This document shows, in pieces, positions 17,501-25,565 of a DNA stretch of 59,791 bases (within the stretch, counting starts at the first letter, position 1; every line of letters begins with the position of its first letter). Location: the NCBI GenBank assembly GCA_964474685.1, contig CAYYTE010000002.1:1-59791 (forward strand). The letters are read 5' to 3'. The translations under genes were made by a program, and so were the position numbers. Origin of the DNA: UBA1737 sp964474685 (GTDB taxonomy: Bacteria > Bacillota_I > Bacilli_A > ML615J-28 > CAG-313). A model generated the notes under the pieces. The model did no database searches. It was not told the DNA's origin and saw only the letters and a program-made list of their open reading frames with translations.

Positions 17501-20500
17501 TTGTTATTACCGCAACCCCTGACTATGATGATGCTTCAGGTAATGCGAAATATCAATATACATTCCCAATTCGAATTGATAACGAAGCACCTCAATTAAT
17601 GCAAGATTTTGATTTGGTAGAAGAAGAAGGAAGAAAATATCTAGAATTTGTTGTTGCTGATAATAATTATTTATGTTCATTACAATTAATGAATTCTGAA
17701 TTTAAAGCACTAGCTTCTCCAATTCCATTCTATACTAAAAGAGGTGAAACTACATTAACTCGTGTAGATATTACGGATTATGTAGATCTTCTTAAAGATA
17801 ATGTACTTGTTGTTTATGTAGATGACTATTCTTTAAATTACTCTGCATGGGGAATCACATTACCATTACATGCTGTTACAGAAGTAGGTTTTGAAAAAGC
17901 TGAATATGAAATCAATGTAAATGGTTCTGTGAAACTAAATCCTATTATTACTCCTTCTACAGGTTATATTAAAAATGGTACTGTTGTTTTTGCTTCTAGT
18001 GATGAAAAAATTGCTAAAGTAGATCAATCAGGTGTTGTTATAGGCGTTAGTGCTGGTACTTGTGAAGTATCTTTAACATTAACTACTGTAAATGATGCAC
18101 AGATAGTTGGTAAGGCTACTATTAAAGTTAATCCTGTAGTTGAAGCGGAAGTTTTACCAGATGGTGTTACATTAGATCAAACGGAATTAAGTGTAAAACT
18201 TGGACAACAAGTTACTTTAACTCCGACTGTATCTCCTTGGAATGCTGTAAATAAAGAAGTTACTTGGACTTCTTCAAATGAAGCAGTTGCGACAGTTGAG
18301 GCTGGTCTTGTCAAGACTCTTGCATCGGGTGTTGCTACAATTACTTGTAAAACTGTAAATGGCTTAGAAGCTACTTGTGTTATTACTGTTGAAGAAAATT
18401 CTGCTGACTTTACAATTGTATCGGGTGTATTAACCGCTTATACAGGTAAAGGTGGAGATATAACAATTCCTGAGGGTGTTACAAAGATAGGAAAGAATGC
18501 GTTTGACAAAAATACTACAATTACTACAATTGTCTTACCTAGTTCTTTAGTAGAAATCTCAGATTATGCATTTAGACAATGTACTGCTTTAACTTCTGTT
18601 AAACTTAGTGGAAGCAAAGTTGTTACATTAGGAAAATATTGTTTCTATCATTGTTCTAAATTAACTGAATGTGAACTTCCTGCATCTATTGAATCAATTG
18701 GCGATAATTGTTTTAAAGATTGCTCGGCACTTGAAAAAGTAAATGTTCCAGCTTCTATTCAAACAATTGGAGCAAGTTCATTTGGTGGAACAAAAATTTC
18801 AACTGTTGCTATTCCTTCTAGTTGTGTTTCTATTGGCAACTATGCTTTCCAAAATTGTACTACAGTTACTAGCCTTACTTTTGGTGTAAGAAGTAGTGGA
18901 TTAACAATTGGGAATATTGTGTTCCAAGGTTGTACAGGAATTGAAGAAGTAGATATGACTCCTCTTTCTGGACAAGGACTAGAGGTTGGAGTTGGATTAT
19001 TTAGCGGATGTAAGAAACTTGCAACTGTTAAATTACCTACTGATTTAACTAGAATCTTTGGTACTATGTTTAAAGATTGTATTTTATTAAATACTTTAGA
19101 CATTCCAGCTACTGTAGTTGAATATGGTGCATCCGCTTTTGAGGGTACTGGATTTACTGAATTTGTTGTTTCAAATCATGTTACAACAATTGGTAGCAGT
19201 ACATTTAGCAATATGGATTCCATGGTAAAGATTACATTTGAAAATGATTTTGAAGATATTCCTGCTTCGTTATTAGCTGGATGTTCTAAGTTAACTGATA
19301 TAATCTTTAAGGGAGCAATTACTGGAAAAATTAATGTTTATGCATTTAAAGATTGTACAAGTTTAGTTACATTTGCTGTTCCTAGTGGAGTTGTTGCCTT
19401 AAATGGTTCAACATTCTATGGTTGTACAAACTTGAAGGAAGTTACTATTTCTGCAACTGTTACATTATTAGGAAAAGAAACATTTAGGAAATGTACAAAT
19501 CTTGAAAAAGTTATTTTTGCTGAAAATGGACTAGACTTAGGATTAACTCCTACTGCTCTAGAAAATATGTTTAATGCTTGTACAAAGAAGATTGAATTTG
19601 TTGGTAACAATGTTTATGCTTCAAGTACGGATGGTGCTCTATATAGTGCGGATAAGACTGTATTATACAAAGTATGTCCTGTTAATGAGTTAATTGTTGA
19701 TGGTGTATTAACTGTACCAAGTGGTGTTACAACTATATTTGATGAAGCATTTGCTGAATATACAACTCTTACAGGTGTTGTATTGCCAGATACGGTTACT
19801 ACAATTGGTGAAGGTGCATTTGTTGGATGTAGTAAACTTGCTGCTTTGACTTTATCAAAGAACTTAGTTACTATTGGTGCTTCTGCATTTAAAGATTGCA
19901 AACTATTAACACAAGTTAATTTTGCTGAATTAACACACCTTGAAGTTTTAGCTTCTGGTGCATTCTATAAATGTCCTCTTGAAGGCGATTTAGTTCTTCC
20001 TGAATCCTTACTTCGTATTGAAGATGGTGGAACAAGACAAGGCGTATTTGTTGGTTCTAAATTTACAAGTGTTACTTTTGGTGCTAATTTAGAGTATATT
20101 GGTAATTATGCATTCAATGAAGTTTCTACTATTACATCTATTGATTTATCTGGAACAAAAGTAGAAGCTATTGGTGATTATGCATTCTATCAATTACCTC
20201 TTCAAAAAATGTTATTATCAAAGGGCCTTGTATCTATTGGTAAATATGCTTTCTATAATGGTCACTATGATCCAAAGTATGTTGGTGGACAAACAACAGT
20301 TGAAGAGATTGTATTCCCTGAGACTCTAGAGTCTATTGGCGCTTATGCGTTTATGGGTTGGACATATTTAAGACATGTAAATTTACCAGATAGTGTTACT
20401 GAATTGGGTAATAATGCTTTCCGTATTTGTGTTAGTTTGGAAACTATCTCATTAGGAAGTGGTATTACATCTATTGGTTCTGGAACATTCGGTTATATTG

Positions 20501-22827
20501 GATTTAATTATAAGGTTTATAATACAAATTGGGAATCATATAAAGTATTAACGGAAGTATTTATTCCTAATACTGTTACTTTCATTGATGATCAAGCATT
20601 TACATCTTGCTTCTATTTAGTTAAGTTTGAAGTAGAAGAAGGAAACCCTGTATATCGTGCTGAAGATGGTGTTATCTATGATGATAAATCGATTGTACAA
20701 TGGCCTTATGCTAAACCTATGGTTGAAGAATATCGTATTCCTAGTTTCATTAATACTGTTAATGGATTTTTGTTTACAGCAAAAATTACGAATGTTAAGA
20801 AATTAATTATTCCTTCATCTGTTACGTCGATTGAAAGTGGAGCTTTAGCAAAATTAAATGTTCAAGAAATATTCTTTGAAACAAATAAATATCTAGAACT
20901 TGGTGATGGAGTATTCCAAAACTGCAAAAAGTTAGTTAAGGTTACTCTTCCTGAAGGATTAGCCTATGTTCCTAGTCAAACATTTGATGGATGTGTTAGC
21001 TTATCTGAAATTGTATGGCCTGAAAGTTTACAAATGATTCAAGTACGTGCATTTAGAGGATGTGTTTCTTTAAAGAGCCTTGTATTTAATCAAAGTTTGA
21101 AATATATTCAAGCAGGTGCATTTGAAAATTGTACTGGTATTGAAACTGTTCAAATTCCAAAGATGTTTAAAGGCTTTGTTGAAGCTATGTCTACTTCCTC
21201 ATTTGCTCCAAGTGTTTTCGAAGGTTGTACATCCTTAGTAGAATTTACTGTTGCTAAAGGCTGCGAGAACTTTGAAGTTGAAGAAGGTGTGTTATATTCT
21301 AAAGATGGTAAACAATTAGTATTCTACCCTCAAGGTAAAGTTGTTGATTACTTTACTGTACCTGAAGGTGTAGAAAAAATCGGATTCAAGGCTTTTGCTA
21401 ATGTTGAAACATTGATTGGTGTTCAATTACCTACTACTTTAAAAGTTATTGGTGATAGTGCATTCTTTGGATGTAAGAGCCTTAACATGGTTGTAGCATT
21501 AGGAACTAAAGCTCCGACTCTACTCGCTAGTGGTTATGTATCTTACCAAGGTTCATCATATATTTCATATTCAAACTTTGTTGGAAATATTGTTAAAGTT
21601 GATACTAATTCAGCAAACCCAATTTGGTATGAGCCATTATCTGGAATTACTCTTATCACATTAGATGAAGCTGTTGGTTATGATTCCTTTGCTTATCAAA
21701 TGATTTTTGGTGAACATAAAGTTGTTGATATTGAAAAAGCTCTTGCGATTGACTTGTTACAATTAGAAGAAACGGCTGATCAATTTGCTATATTATTCTT
21801 TTCAGCATCAAGTTTCGGTCAAACATTTGATATTTATCGTTCAACTACTGAAGATGGAGAATATAAATTAGTTGCAAGTGGATTAACAGAACCTTTGTTT
21901 ATAGACGAGTCCGCTGGTGGTTTAAATGCTACATATTATTACAAAGTAGTGGCTAAATACACATCTGGTGTTGGTAAAAAGTATGAAAGTAACGTTTTAA
22001 CTGGCTCAATTACAATTCAACCAAGAGCTGGTCAAGAAAACATTTTGGCTGTCGATGCTGAAATTGCAGCTCTTGATGATCAAGTAAACATTTCAAATAT
22101 TGATAAGATGAATGCTGTTGTTGATAAGATTGAAGCTCTTGGGGCAGATGCTATTCATTTAGCTAATATTATGAAAATTTTTAGTTTAATTCGTTTAGGA
22201 ATTGAAGCACATCAAGTTAAGCTAAGTCTTGGAGAACTTGTTAAATCTACTGTATTAATTGAAGCTAAATCTCAAAATGCTAAATTACATGAAATTTATG
22301 ACGTTCTTACAGAAGATCAAAAGACTTTAGTTACGAACTCTTCTATTCTTACTGAGTTTGATAATGATTTAAAGAAAGCTTCTGAATTCTCAATTTTACT
22401 TGCTAAGATTGGAAATACAGTGAGTGAAGAAAATATCGAATATGTTCAAAAACTTGCAAATTTATATAGCACGTTTACGGATTATGATATTCAATTAACT
22501 TCAAATTATACTCATGTTGCTTTAAGTATATTAGTTCAATTTAATGACTACAATACTAAAAATGCGGTTGAAAATGTAATTTCCTTAATTGATCAAATTC
22601 CTAACGGAGTTACTCAAGGAAATAAGGAATTAATTACTACTGCAAGAGCTGCATATGAACTTTTATCTTCTGAACAAAAGGCTTTAGTTACTAATTATGA
22701 TCACCTAGTTCAAGCGGAAGCTCAACTTCCTAATGCTGGATGTGGGGTTACATTTGGTGCTACATTATTAAGCTTTATGTCTGCTCTTTCATTATTCGCT
22801 CTATGTTTAAGAAAGAAACAACAATAA
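14527..22827 (+). CDS. Giant lipoprotein subtilase with Big and BspA-type leucine-rich repeats
   Basis: 2766 residues. Lipoprotein signal with lipobox ITAC (Cys24). A propeptide-like region precedes the S8 protease domain: catalytic D212 (GIIDTG), H295 (HGTHVAG), S626 (GTSMSSP); N392 in CGNAF is the likely oxyanion residue. A protease-associated insert lies around 500-545 (GKVALVKRGG...GAVACILYNN). Then Fn3-like sheets, two Ig-like Big_2 domains (about 1116-1205 and 1210-1296), a long run of LRR_5/BspA repeats (about 1293-2335, units of the FxxCxxLxxVxLPxxLxxIGxxAF type), an Fn3-like domain (about 2395-2500), helical spacer domains, and a C-terminal LPNAGCG + membrane helix + RKKQQ. Cell-surface protease, possibly adhesive; substrate unknown. 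AAAGGA precedes the ATG. Monocistronic. Confidence 0.9.
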   Translation: MKSLTRKFLMLPLFLVVLLGITACKSSELDVKPVDTKTTTELSADEITVDSLSSFVDNLFNNELEKLDAPSDDEELWVIVQLKDQPMLMNKENSKFVGTVSEYLATTEAKKQLSEMEKSQEVVQTSILSKIGAEFKYSYTSVFNGFAAKVKYGDLDKLKAVAGVKNICPAITYAIPETDYETTSTGTPSSDTVTTDSSTAYTGRGMSIGIIDTGISTSHEAFSIEPEIQAVSKASINKVIGNTIANVYNLKSHNKSITANDVYQSGKIPFAYDYADVDCDVNPNLATMEKYGNEHGTHVAGIAAGNNGGSFKGVAPDAQLVVMKVFSDYSNGASSINILAALNDCVALGVDSINMSLGTPSGFTTTSSSDLLELIYSNVEKSGINLCCSCGNAFYSQLGGIQYQNGSISNVDGGTVGTPGAYGAAFATASLDTVNVQNEFFTANDEKKILFFNNAVVNQETKEKADFVKSLLPEGGKVTLDYVVVPGTGDVGDYADIYVKGKVALVKRGGLSFEQKQANAKAAGAVACILYNNVGGQGISPVIEKLVIPTACISLEDGTILASAKKKNITVNSEYKLANPQMSEFSSWGPVSDLTLKPEITAPGGQVYSAFPNATKDGYIMMSGTSMSSPNMAGCVTLVKQALKEKYGFELATGDMTLNDIQNMVYQLLMSTATPVTNVDGVIYSPRKQGAGLANVNNAVNTKAYLYVIGQTKTKLELGDDPQKLGVYELTFRLKNTSNQQLVYNINPKVMTQALSLDGVNLTFGEYYFDDANCTYSCSGKAKLSGNEITVQPNADVQVSVNVKLTDADKKYLEQFTYGTYVEGYVSLDAADEAEVDLSIPFLGFYGDWNESPLLDSTIYDSNTSYMYETSLVSAYRGQYLLQLGKYPYKIGVDAEGNPLYKTPETSVDKISISPANEYGLSNLYSVYMGLLRNAKTIDYSFEDAITGEVYALYRVDEARRSLVNLSKGTVTPTAYVLGYNQMLPNNTDINLVITATPDYDDASGNAKYQYTFPIRIDNEAPQLMQDFDLVEEEGRKYLEFVVADNNYLCSLQLMNSEFKALASPIPFYTKRGETTLTRVDITDYVDLLKDNVLVVYVDDYSLNYSAWGITLPLHAVTEVGFEKAEYEINVNGSVKLNPIITPSTGYIKNGTVVFASSDEKIAKVDQSGVVIGVSAGTCEVSLTLTTVNDAQIVGKATIKVNPVVEAEVLPDGVTLDQTELSVKLGQQVTLTPTVSPWNAVNKEVTWTSSNEAVATVEAGLVKTLASGVATITCKTVNGLEATCVITVEENSADFTIVSGVLTAYTGKGGDITIPEGVTKIGKNAFDKNTTITTIVLPSSLVEISDYAFRQCTALTSVKLSGSKVVTLGKYCFYHCSKLTECELPASIESIGDNCFKDCSALEKVNVPASIQTIGASSFGGTKISTVAIPSSCVSIGNYAFQNCTTVTSLTFGVRSSGLTIGNIVFQGCTGIEEVDMTPLSGQGLEVGVGLFSGCKKLATVKLPTDLTRIFGTMFKDCILLNTLDIPATVVEYGASAFEGTGFTEFVVSNHVTTIGSSTFSNMDSMVKITFENDFEDIPASLLAGCSKLTDIIFKGAITGKINVYAFKDCTSLVTFAVPSGVVALNGSTFYGCTNLKEVTISATVTLLGKETFRKCTNLEKVIFAENGLDLGLTPTALENMFNACTKKIEFVGNNVYASSTDGALYSADKTVLYKVCPVNELIVDGVLTVPSGVTTIFDEAFAEYTTLTGVVLPDTVTTIGEGAFVGCSKLAALTLSKNLVTIGASAFKDCKLLTQVNFAELTHLEVLASGAFYKCPLEGDLVLPESLLRIEDGGTRQGVFVGSKFTSVTFGANLEYIGNYAFNEVSTITSIDLSGTKVEAIGDYAFYQLPLQKMLLSKGLVSIGKYAFYNGHYDPKYVGGQTTVEEIVFPETLESIGAYAFMGWTYLRHVNLPDSVTELGNNAFRICVSLETISLGSGITSIGSGTFGYIGFNYKVYNTNWESYKVLTEVFIPNTVTFIDDQAFTSCFYLVKFEVEEGNPVYRAEDGVIYDDKSIVQWPYAKPMVEEYRIPSFINTVNGFLFTAKITNVKKLIIPSSVTSIESGALAKLNVQEIFFETNKYLELGDGVFQNCKKLVKVTLPEGLAYVPSQTFDGCVSLSEIVWPESLQMIQVRAFRGCVSLKSLVFNQSLKYIQAGAFENCTGIETVQIPKMFKGFVEAMSTSSFAPSVFEGCTSLVEFTVAKGCENFEVEEGVLYSKDGKQLVFYPQGKVVDYFTVPEGVEKIGFKAFANVETLIGVQLPTTLKVIGDSAFFGCKSLNMVVALGTKAPTLLASGYVSYQGSSYISYSNFVGNIVKVDTNSANPIWYEPLSGITLITLDEAVGYDSFAYQMIFGEHKVVDIEKALAIDLLQLEETADQFAILFFSASSFGQTFDIYRSTTEDGEYKLVASGLTEPLFIDESAGGLNATYYYKVVAKYTSGVGKKYESNVLTGSITIQPRAGQENILAVDAEIAALDDQVNISNIDKMNAVVDKIEALGADAIHLANIMKIFSLIRLGIEAHQVKLSLGELVKSTVLIEAKSQNAKLHEIYDVLTEDQKTLVTNSSILTEFDNDLKKASEFSILLAKIGNTVSEENIEYVQKLANLYSTFTDYDIQLTSNYTHVALSILVQFNDYNTKNAVENVISLIDQIPNGVTQGNKELITTARAAYELLSSEQKALVTNYDHLVQAEAQLPNAGCGVTFGATLLSFMSALSLFALCLRKKQQ

Positions 22828-22839
22828 TAATTGTTTCTA

Positions 22840-22871
22840 GAAGGACTACAATTGTGGTCCTTCTTTTTTTT
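22840..22871 (+). terminator. Intrinsic terminator after the subtilase
   Basis: GAAGGACTACA (22840-22850) and TGTGGTCCTTC (22853-22863) pair with one G-U, followed by eight T. Confidence 0.9.
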
Positions 22872-22902
22872 GTTAAATCGTGTTTTTTTGAAACCGATTT
22901 TC

Positions 22903-22931
22903 TTGCATTTTAAAATGAATTATATTATAAT
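22903..22931 (+). promoter_or_regulatory. Promoter of the GNAT gene
   Basis: TTGCAT (22903-22908), 17-base spacer, TATAAT (22926-22931), 30 bases before the ATG. Confidence 0.75.
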
Positions 22932-22960
22932 GATAATAGCTATTTTAGCAGGAGGCATAT

Positions 22961-23944
22961 ATGATTCAATACAAGAATTATCAAGAACAATACTCAAAAC
23001 AAATGTATGATTTATTTTGTGAATTTAGAGATGAAGAAGACTTCTTTAAAGTATTAACAAAAGAAGAATTTGAGGGGATTTTAACCAAGAATAGTAATTT
23101 CAAACCAGAAGGTACTTTTTTAGCTTTTGATGGGGATAAACTTGTTGGATTTATTAGTGGATGTTGCCGTGATTGTGATAATGATAATCCAAAAGCATCT
23201 GGTTATTTACATACTATGATTGTTAAAAAGGAATATAGAAGACAAGGAATTGGTTCTCATTTATTAGAATTAGTTGAAAACTATGTAAAAGAGAATAAAA
23301 GAACTTCGATTCGTTTTGTATTCTTAGGACAAATAAATTGGCCATGGTATATTCCTCATACTGAACATCATATTCATCCAGGAATGCCTTGTGCAAGAAT
23401 CAATTCTGATTTTTATTTATTCTTATATCACCATGATTTCTTTGTAAATAGTATCCATGAGGGATTCCATTTACCTCTTGCTCAATATGAATTACATCAA
23501 AAAGTATTAGACCATATGAAAGAAATTGAACCCTTAGGATTAAAAGTAGAAATCTATGATCCAGCAATTCATTATGGTATTGATGAATTTTGTGAAGTTA
23601 TTCAAAATGATGGTTTTGCTCATTCGATTAAAGCAAATTTAGCTCGCGAAAGCCCGCGTCCTTTCTTTGTTGCATCTCACAACGGAAAAGTTGTTGGATG
23701 GACAGGCGCTATGTATGTAGAACCAACAGGAAGAGGCCATTTGGATGGAATTATTGTTGATCCAAATGAACGTAGTCATGGTCTTGGGAAAGCATTATTT
23801 TGCTTTGAATGTGAATATTTGAAAAAGCTTGGCGCAAGTTATATGACTTTCTTTACAGGACTTGATAATCCTGCCCGAAAGATTTATCTATATGCTGGTT
23901 TTCATGTTGCACAAAGTTTTGCTGATATGAGAAAGAACTTTTAA
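22961..23944 (+). CDS. Tandem GNAT acetyltransferase
   Basis: 327 residues with two GNAT folds. The first has the acetyl-CoA loop in MIVKKEYRRQGIGSHLLELVENY (about residues 88-110), the second in IIVDPNERSHGLGKALFCFECEYL (about 264-287) followed by NPARKIYLYAGFH. Between them is an aromatic/His-rich stretch (INWPWYIPHTEHHIHPGMP). Double-GNAT proteins acetylate small molecules or amines, but I cannot name the acceptor. CAGGAGGC precedes the ATG. It has its own promoter and terminator and is the last gene of the block that separates nusG from rplK. Confidence 0.82.
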   Translation: MIQYKNYQEQYSKQMYDLFCEFRDEEDFFKVLTKEEFEGILTKNSNFKPEGTFLAFDGDKLVGFISGCCRDCDNDNPKASGYLHTMIVKKEYRRQGIGSHLLELVENYVKENKRTSIRFVFLGQINWPWYIPHTEHHIHPGMPCARINSDFYLFLYHHDFFVNSIHEGFHLPLAQYELHQKVLDHMKEIEPLGLKVEIYDPAIHYGIDEFCEVIQNDGFAHSIKANLARESPRPFFVASHNGKVVGWTGAMYVEPTGRGHLDGIIVDPNERSHGLGKALFCFECEYLKKLGASYMTFFTGLDNPARKIYLYAGFHVAQSFADMRKNF

Positions 23945-23974
23945 TTGAATTAATTATTCAATTTGTATTAATTG

Positions 23975-24008
23975 AACTTTAGGGAATTCCTAAGGTTCTT
24001 TTTCTTTT
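23975..24008 (+). terminator. Intrinsic terminator after the GNAT gene
   Basis: AACTTTAGG (23975-23983) and CCTAAGGTT (23989-23997) pair with one G-U; CTTTTTCTTTT follows. Confidence 0.82.
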
Positions 24009-24072
24009 GTTTACTTCTATTTGTTGATTAAAAATTGCCTAGTGTGATTCAAGAAAAAAATGTGCATTAAAT

Positions 24073-24101
24073 TTGTAAAAGTATCACGATTTTGCTATAA
24101 T
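24073..24101 (+). promoter_or_regulatory. Promoter of the rplKAJL operon
   Basis: TTGTAA (24073-24078), 17-base spacer, TATAAT (24096-24101) preceded by an extended TGC. Confidence 0.75.
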
Positions 24102-24103
24102 AA

Positions 24104-24206
24104 GTATGCGTGCAATGACGCTTTATACTATGAATCATTTAAATGTTCTTTCATTTACTAGGAAGAACAAACATGTGGGAGAACATCATAGTGTTCTAGA
24201 ACCACA
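24104..24206 (+). ncRNA. Structured leader of rplK with an L1-binding-like hairpin
   Basis: Three hairpins can be drawn: GTAT-GCGT/ACGC-ATAC (24104-24128); GTTCTT/AAGAAC (24145-24168); and TGTGG (24174-24178)/CCACA (24202-24206) enclosing a GGAG internal loop and AGAACA/TGTTCT. The last one resembles an L1 binding site (GTGGGAG...ACCACA) and recurs in front of rplA, which supports feedback control of L11/L1 synthesis by L1. Inference from the repeated motif. Confidence 0.55.
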
Positions 24207-24232
24207 TCACGAACTTTAAGGAGGTGTGTCTC

Positions 24233-24664
24233 GTGGCAAAAGTTAAACAAATTAAAAAAATTGTTAAACTTCAAATCCCTGCAGCAAAGGCTAGTCCTGC
24301 TCCACCAATTGGACCAGTATTAGGTCAAGCACAGGTAAACATCGGACAATTCTGCACACAATTTAATGAAAAAACAAAGGATATGGCTGGATCAATTATT
24401 CCAGTTGTAATTACGGTTTATGAAGATCGTAGTTATAGTTTTATCACAAAGACTCCTCCAGCTTCTGACTTAATCAGAAAAGCAGCAGGAGTAACAAAAG
24501 GTTCTGATAATTCAAAAAAGAATATTGTTGGTAAAATTACACAAGCTCAAGCTCGTGAAATTGGCCAAACAAAATTACCAGATTTGAATGCTTACGATGT
24601 AGAACACGCAGCAAAGATTATTGCTGGTACTGCTCGTAATATGGGAATCTCTGTAGAAGACTAA
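24233..24664 (+). CDS. rplK: 50S ribosomal protein L11
   Basis: 143 residues from a GTG start; AAGGAGGTG (24218-24226) is 6 bases upstream and homology begins at once (MAKVKQIKKIVKLQIPAAKASPAPPIGPVLGQ). Part of the GTPase-associated centre, binding 23S rRNA around position 1070. The proline-rich N-terminal switch region and the C-terminal rRNA-binding half (KNIVGKITQAQAREIGQTKLPDLNAYD) are intact. In-frame TTG/ATG-type starts upstream were rejected because they overlap the ribosome site. Confidence 0.96.
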   Translation: MAKVKQIKKIVKLQIPAAKASPAPPIGPVLGQAQVNIGQFCTQFNEKTKDMAGSIIPVVITVYEDRSYSFITKTPPASDLIRKAAGVTKGSDNSKKNIVGKITQAQAREIGQTKLPDLNAYDVEHAAKIIAGTARNMGISVED

Positions 24665-24691
24665 TTATACTTTTTGAGTATCATCTCAAAT

Positions 24692-24720
24692 TGTGGGAGG
24701 ATCTTCCGTTATTTACCACA
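24692..24720 (+). promoter_or_regulatory. Second L1-binding-like hairpin, before rplA
   Basis: TGTGG (24692-24696) pairs with CCACA (24716-24720) and encloses GAGGATCTTCCGTTATTTA. Same GTGGGAG...ACCACA frame as in the rplK leader, 18 bases before the rplA ATG, so it is well placed for translational feedback by L1. Confidence 0.55.
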
Positions 24721-24738
24721 TTTTAGGAGGAAAAGAAA

Positions 24739-25422
24739 ATGGCTAAAAGAGGAAAAAAATATCTAGAGGTAGCTAAACTTGTTGATTCGAACAAGAAGTA
24801 CAGCATTCAAGATGCTTGCGAACTTGTTAAGAAAACAAGCGTTACTAAATTTGATTCCACTGTCGAACTTGTTTTTAAATTAAATATTGACCCTCGTCAA
24901 GCTGACCAAAACTTACGTGGAGCTATTCCACTACCTTATGGTACAGGAAAATCTGTTCGTGTCTTAGTTATCACTAAAGGTGCTAAGATTCAAGCAGCAT
25001 TAGATGCAGGTGCAGATTTTGCAGGTGAACAAGACTATTTGGAACAAATTAAAAATGGCTGGTTCGGATTTGATGTTTTAATTGCTAGTCCAGATGTAAT
25101 GGGCGAATTAGGCAAATTAGGACGTGTTTTAGGTCCTAAAGGCTTAATGCCAAACCCTAAGACTGGAACAGTAACAATGGATGTCGAAAAAACAGTCAAA
25201 GAATACAAGGCTGGTAAAGTTGAATATCGTACTGATAAAGTTGGTAATATTCAAGCCCCAGTTGGAAAAGTATCATTTGATGCTGAGAAATTAGCAGCAA
25301 ATATTACTACACTTGTTAATCAAATTAATCATATAAAACCACAAACTGTAAAAGGTGTTTATATTCAAAGCGTTTCTATTTCAACAACTATGGGTCCTAG
25401 TGTAAAACTAGAACTTCAATAG
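24739..25422 (+). CDS. rplA: 50S ribosomal protein L1
   Basis: 227 residues, full length. Forms the mobile L1 stalk and in many bacteria represses its own mRNA. Characteristic stretches: DPRQADQNLRGAIPLPYGTGK, GRVLGPKGLMPNPKTGTV and the EYRTDKVGNIQAPVGKVSF loop. TAGGAGGAAAAG precedes the ATG. 74 bases separate it from rplK and hold an L1-site-like hairpin. Confidence 0.97.
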   Translation: MAKRGKKYLEVAKLVDSNKKYSIQDACELVKKTSVTKFDSTVELVFKLNIDPRQADQNLRGAIPLPYGTGKSVRVLVITKGAKIQAALDAGADFAGEQDYLEQIKNGWFGFDVLIASPDVMGELGKLGRVLGPKGLMPNPKTGTVTMDVEKTVKEYKAGKVEYRTDKVGNIQAPVGKVSFDAEKLAANITTLVNQINHIKPQTVKGVYIQSVSISTTMGPSVKLELQ

Positions 25423-25458
25423 AAACTACTTACTAATTATAATATAGTATAAAAAAGT

Positions 25459-25548
25459 CTCTGCCGTAGACAGCAGGTGCCCATAAAGCTTAATTTCCTG
25501 CCGAGGAACAATAATTCATTCTGTTCAGTAAAACAGAAGTGAATAATT
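25459..25548 (+). ncRNA. L10 leader (autoregulation of rplJ-rplL)
   Basis: Contains the diagnostic CTGCCGTAGACAGCAGG (25461-25477) and CCTGCCGAGG (25497-25506) segments of the Firmicutes L10 leader, which binds the L10(L12)4 complex. A second hairpin (25510-25525 with 25532-25548, arms ATTCATTCTGTT-like) ends just before the AGGAGGTG of rplJ and could act as terminator or to hide the ribosome site. A weak internal TATAAT lies at 25438-25443. Confidence 0.9.
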
Positions 25549-25565
25549 TTCAGGAGGTGAAAACA

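Noticed and set aside
14527..22827. Several antisense and frame-shifted reading frames of 60-95 codons within the subtilase gene
   Set aside because: Produced by the repeated LRR composition; no ribosome sites or homology.
12862..24060. The nusG-rplK insertion as a mobile element or genomic island
   Set aside because: No integrase, transposase, flanking direct repeats or tRNA; reported only as an altered gene order.
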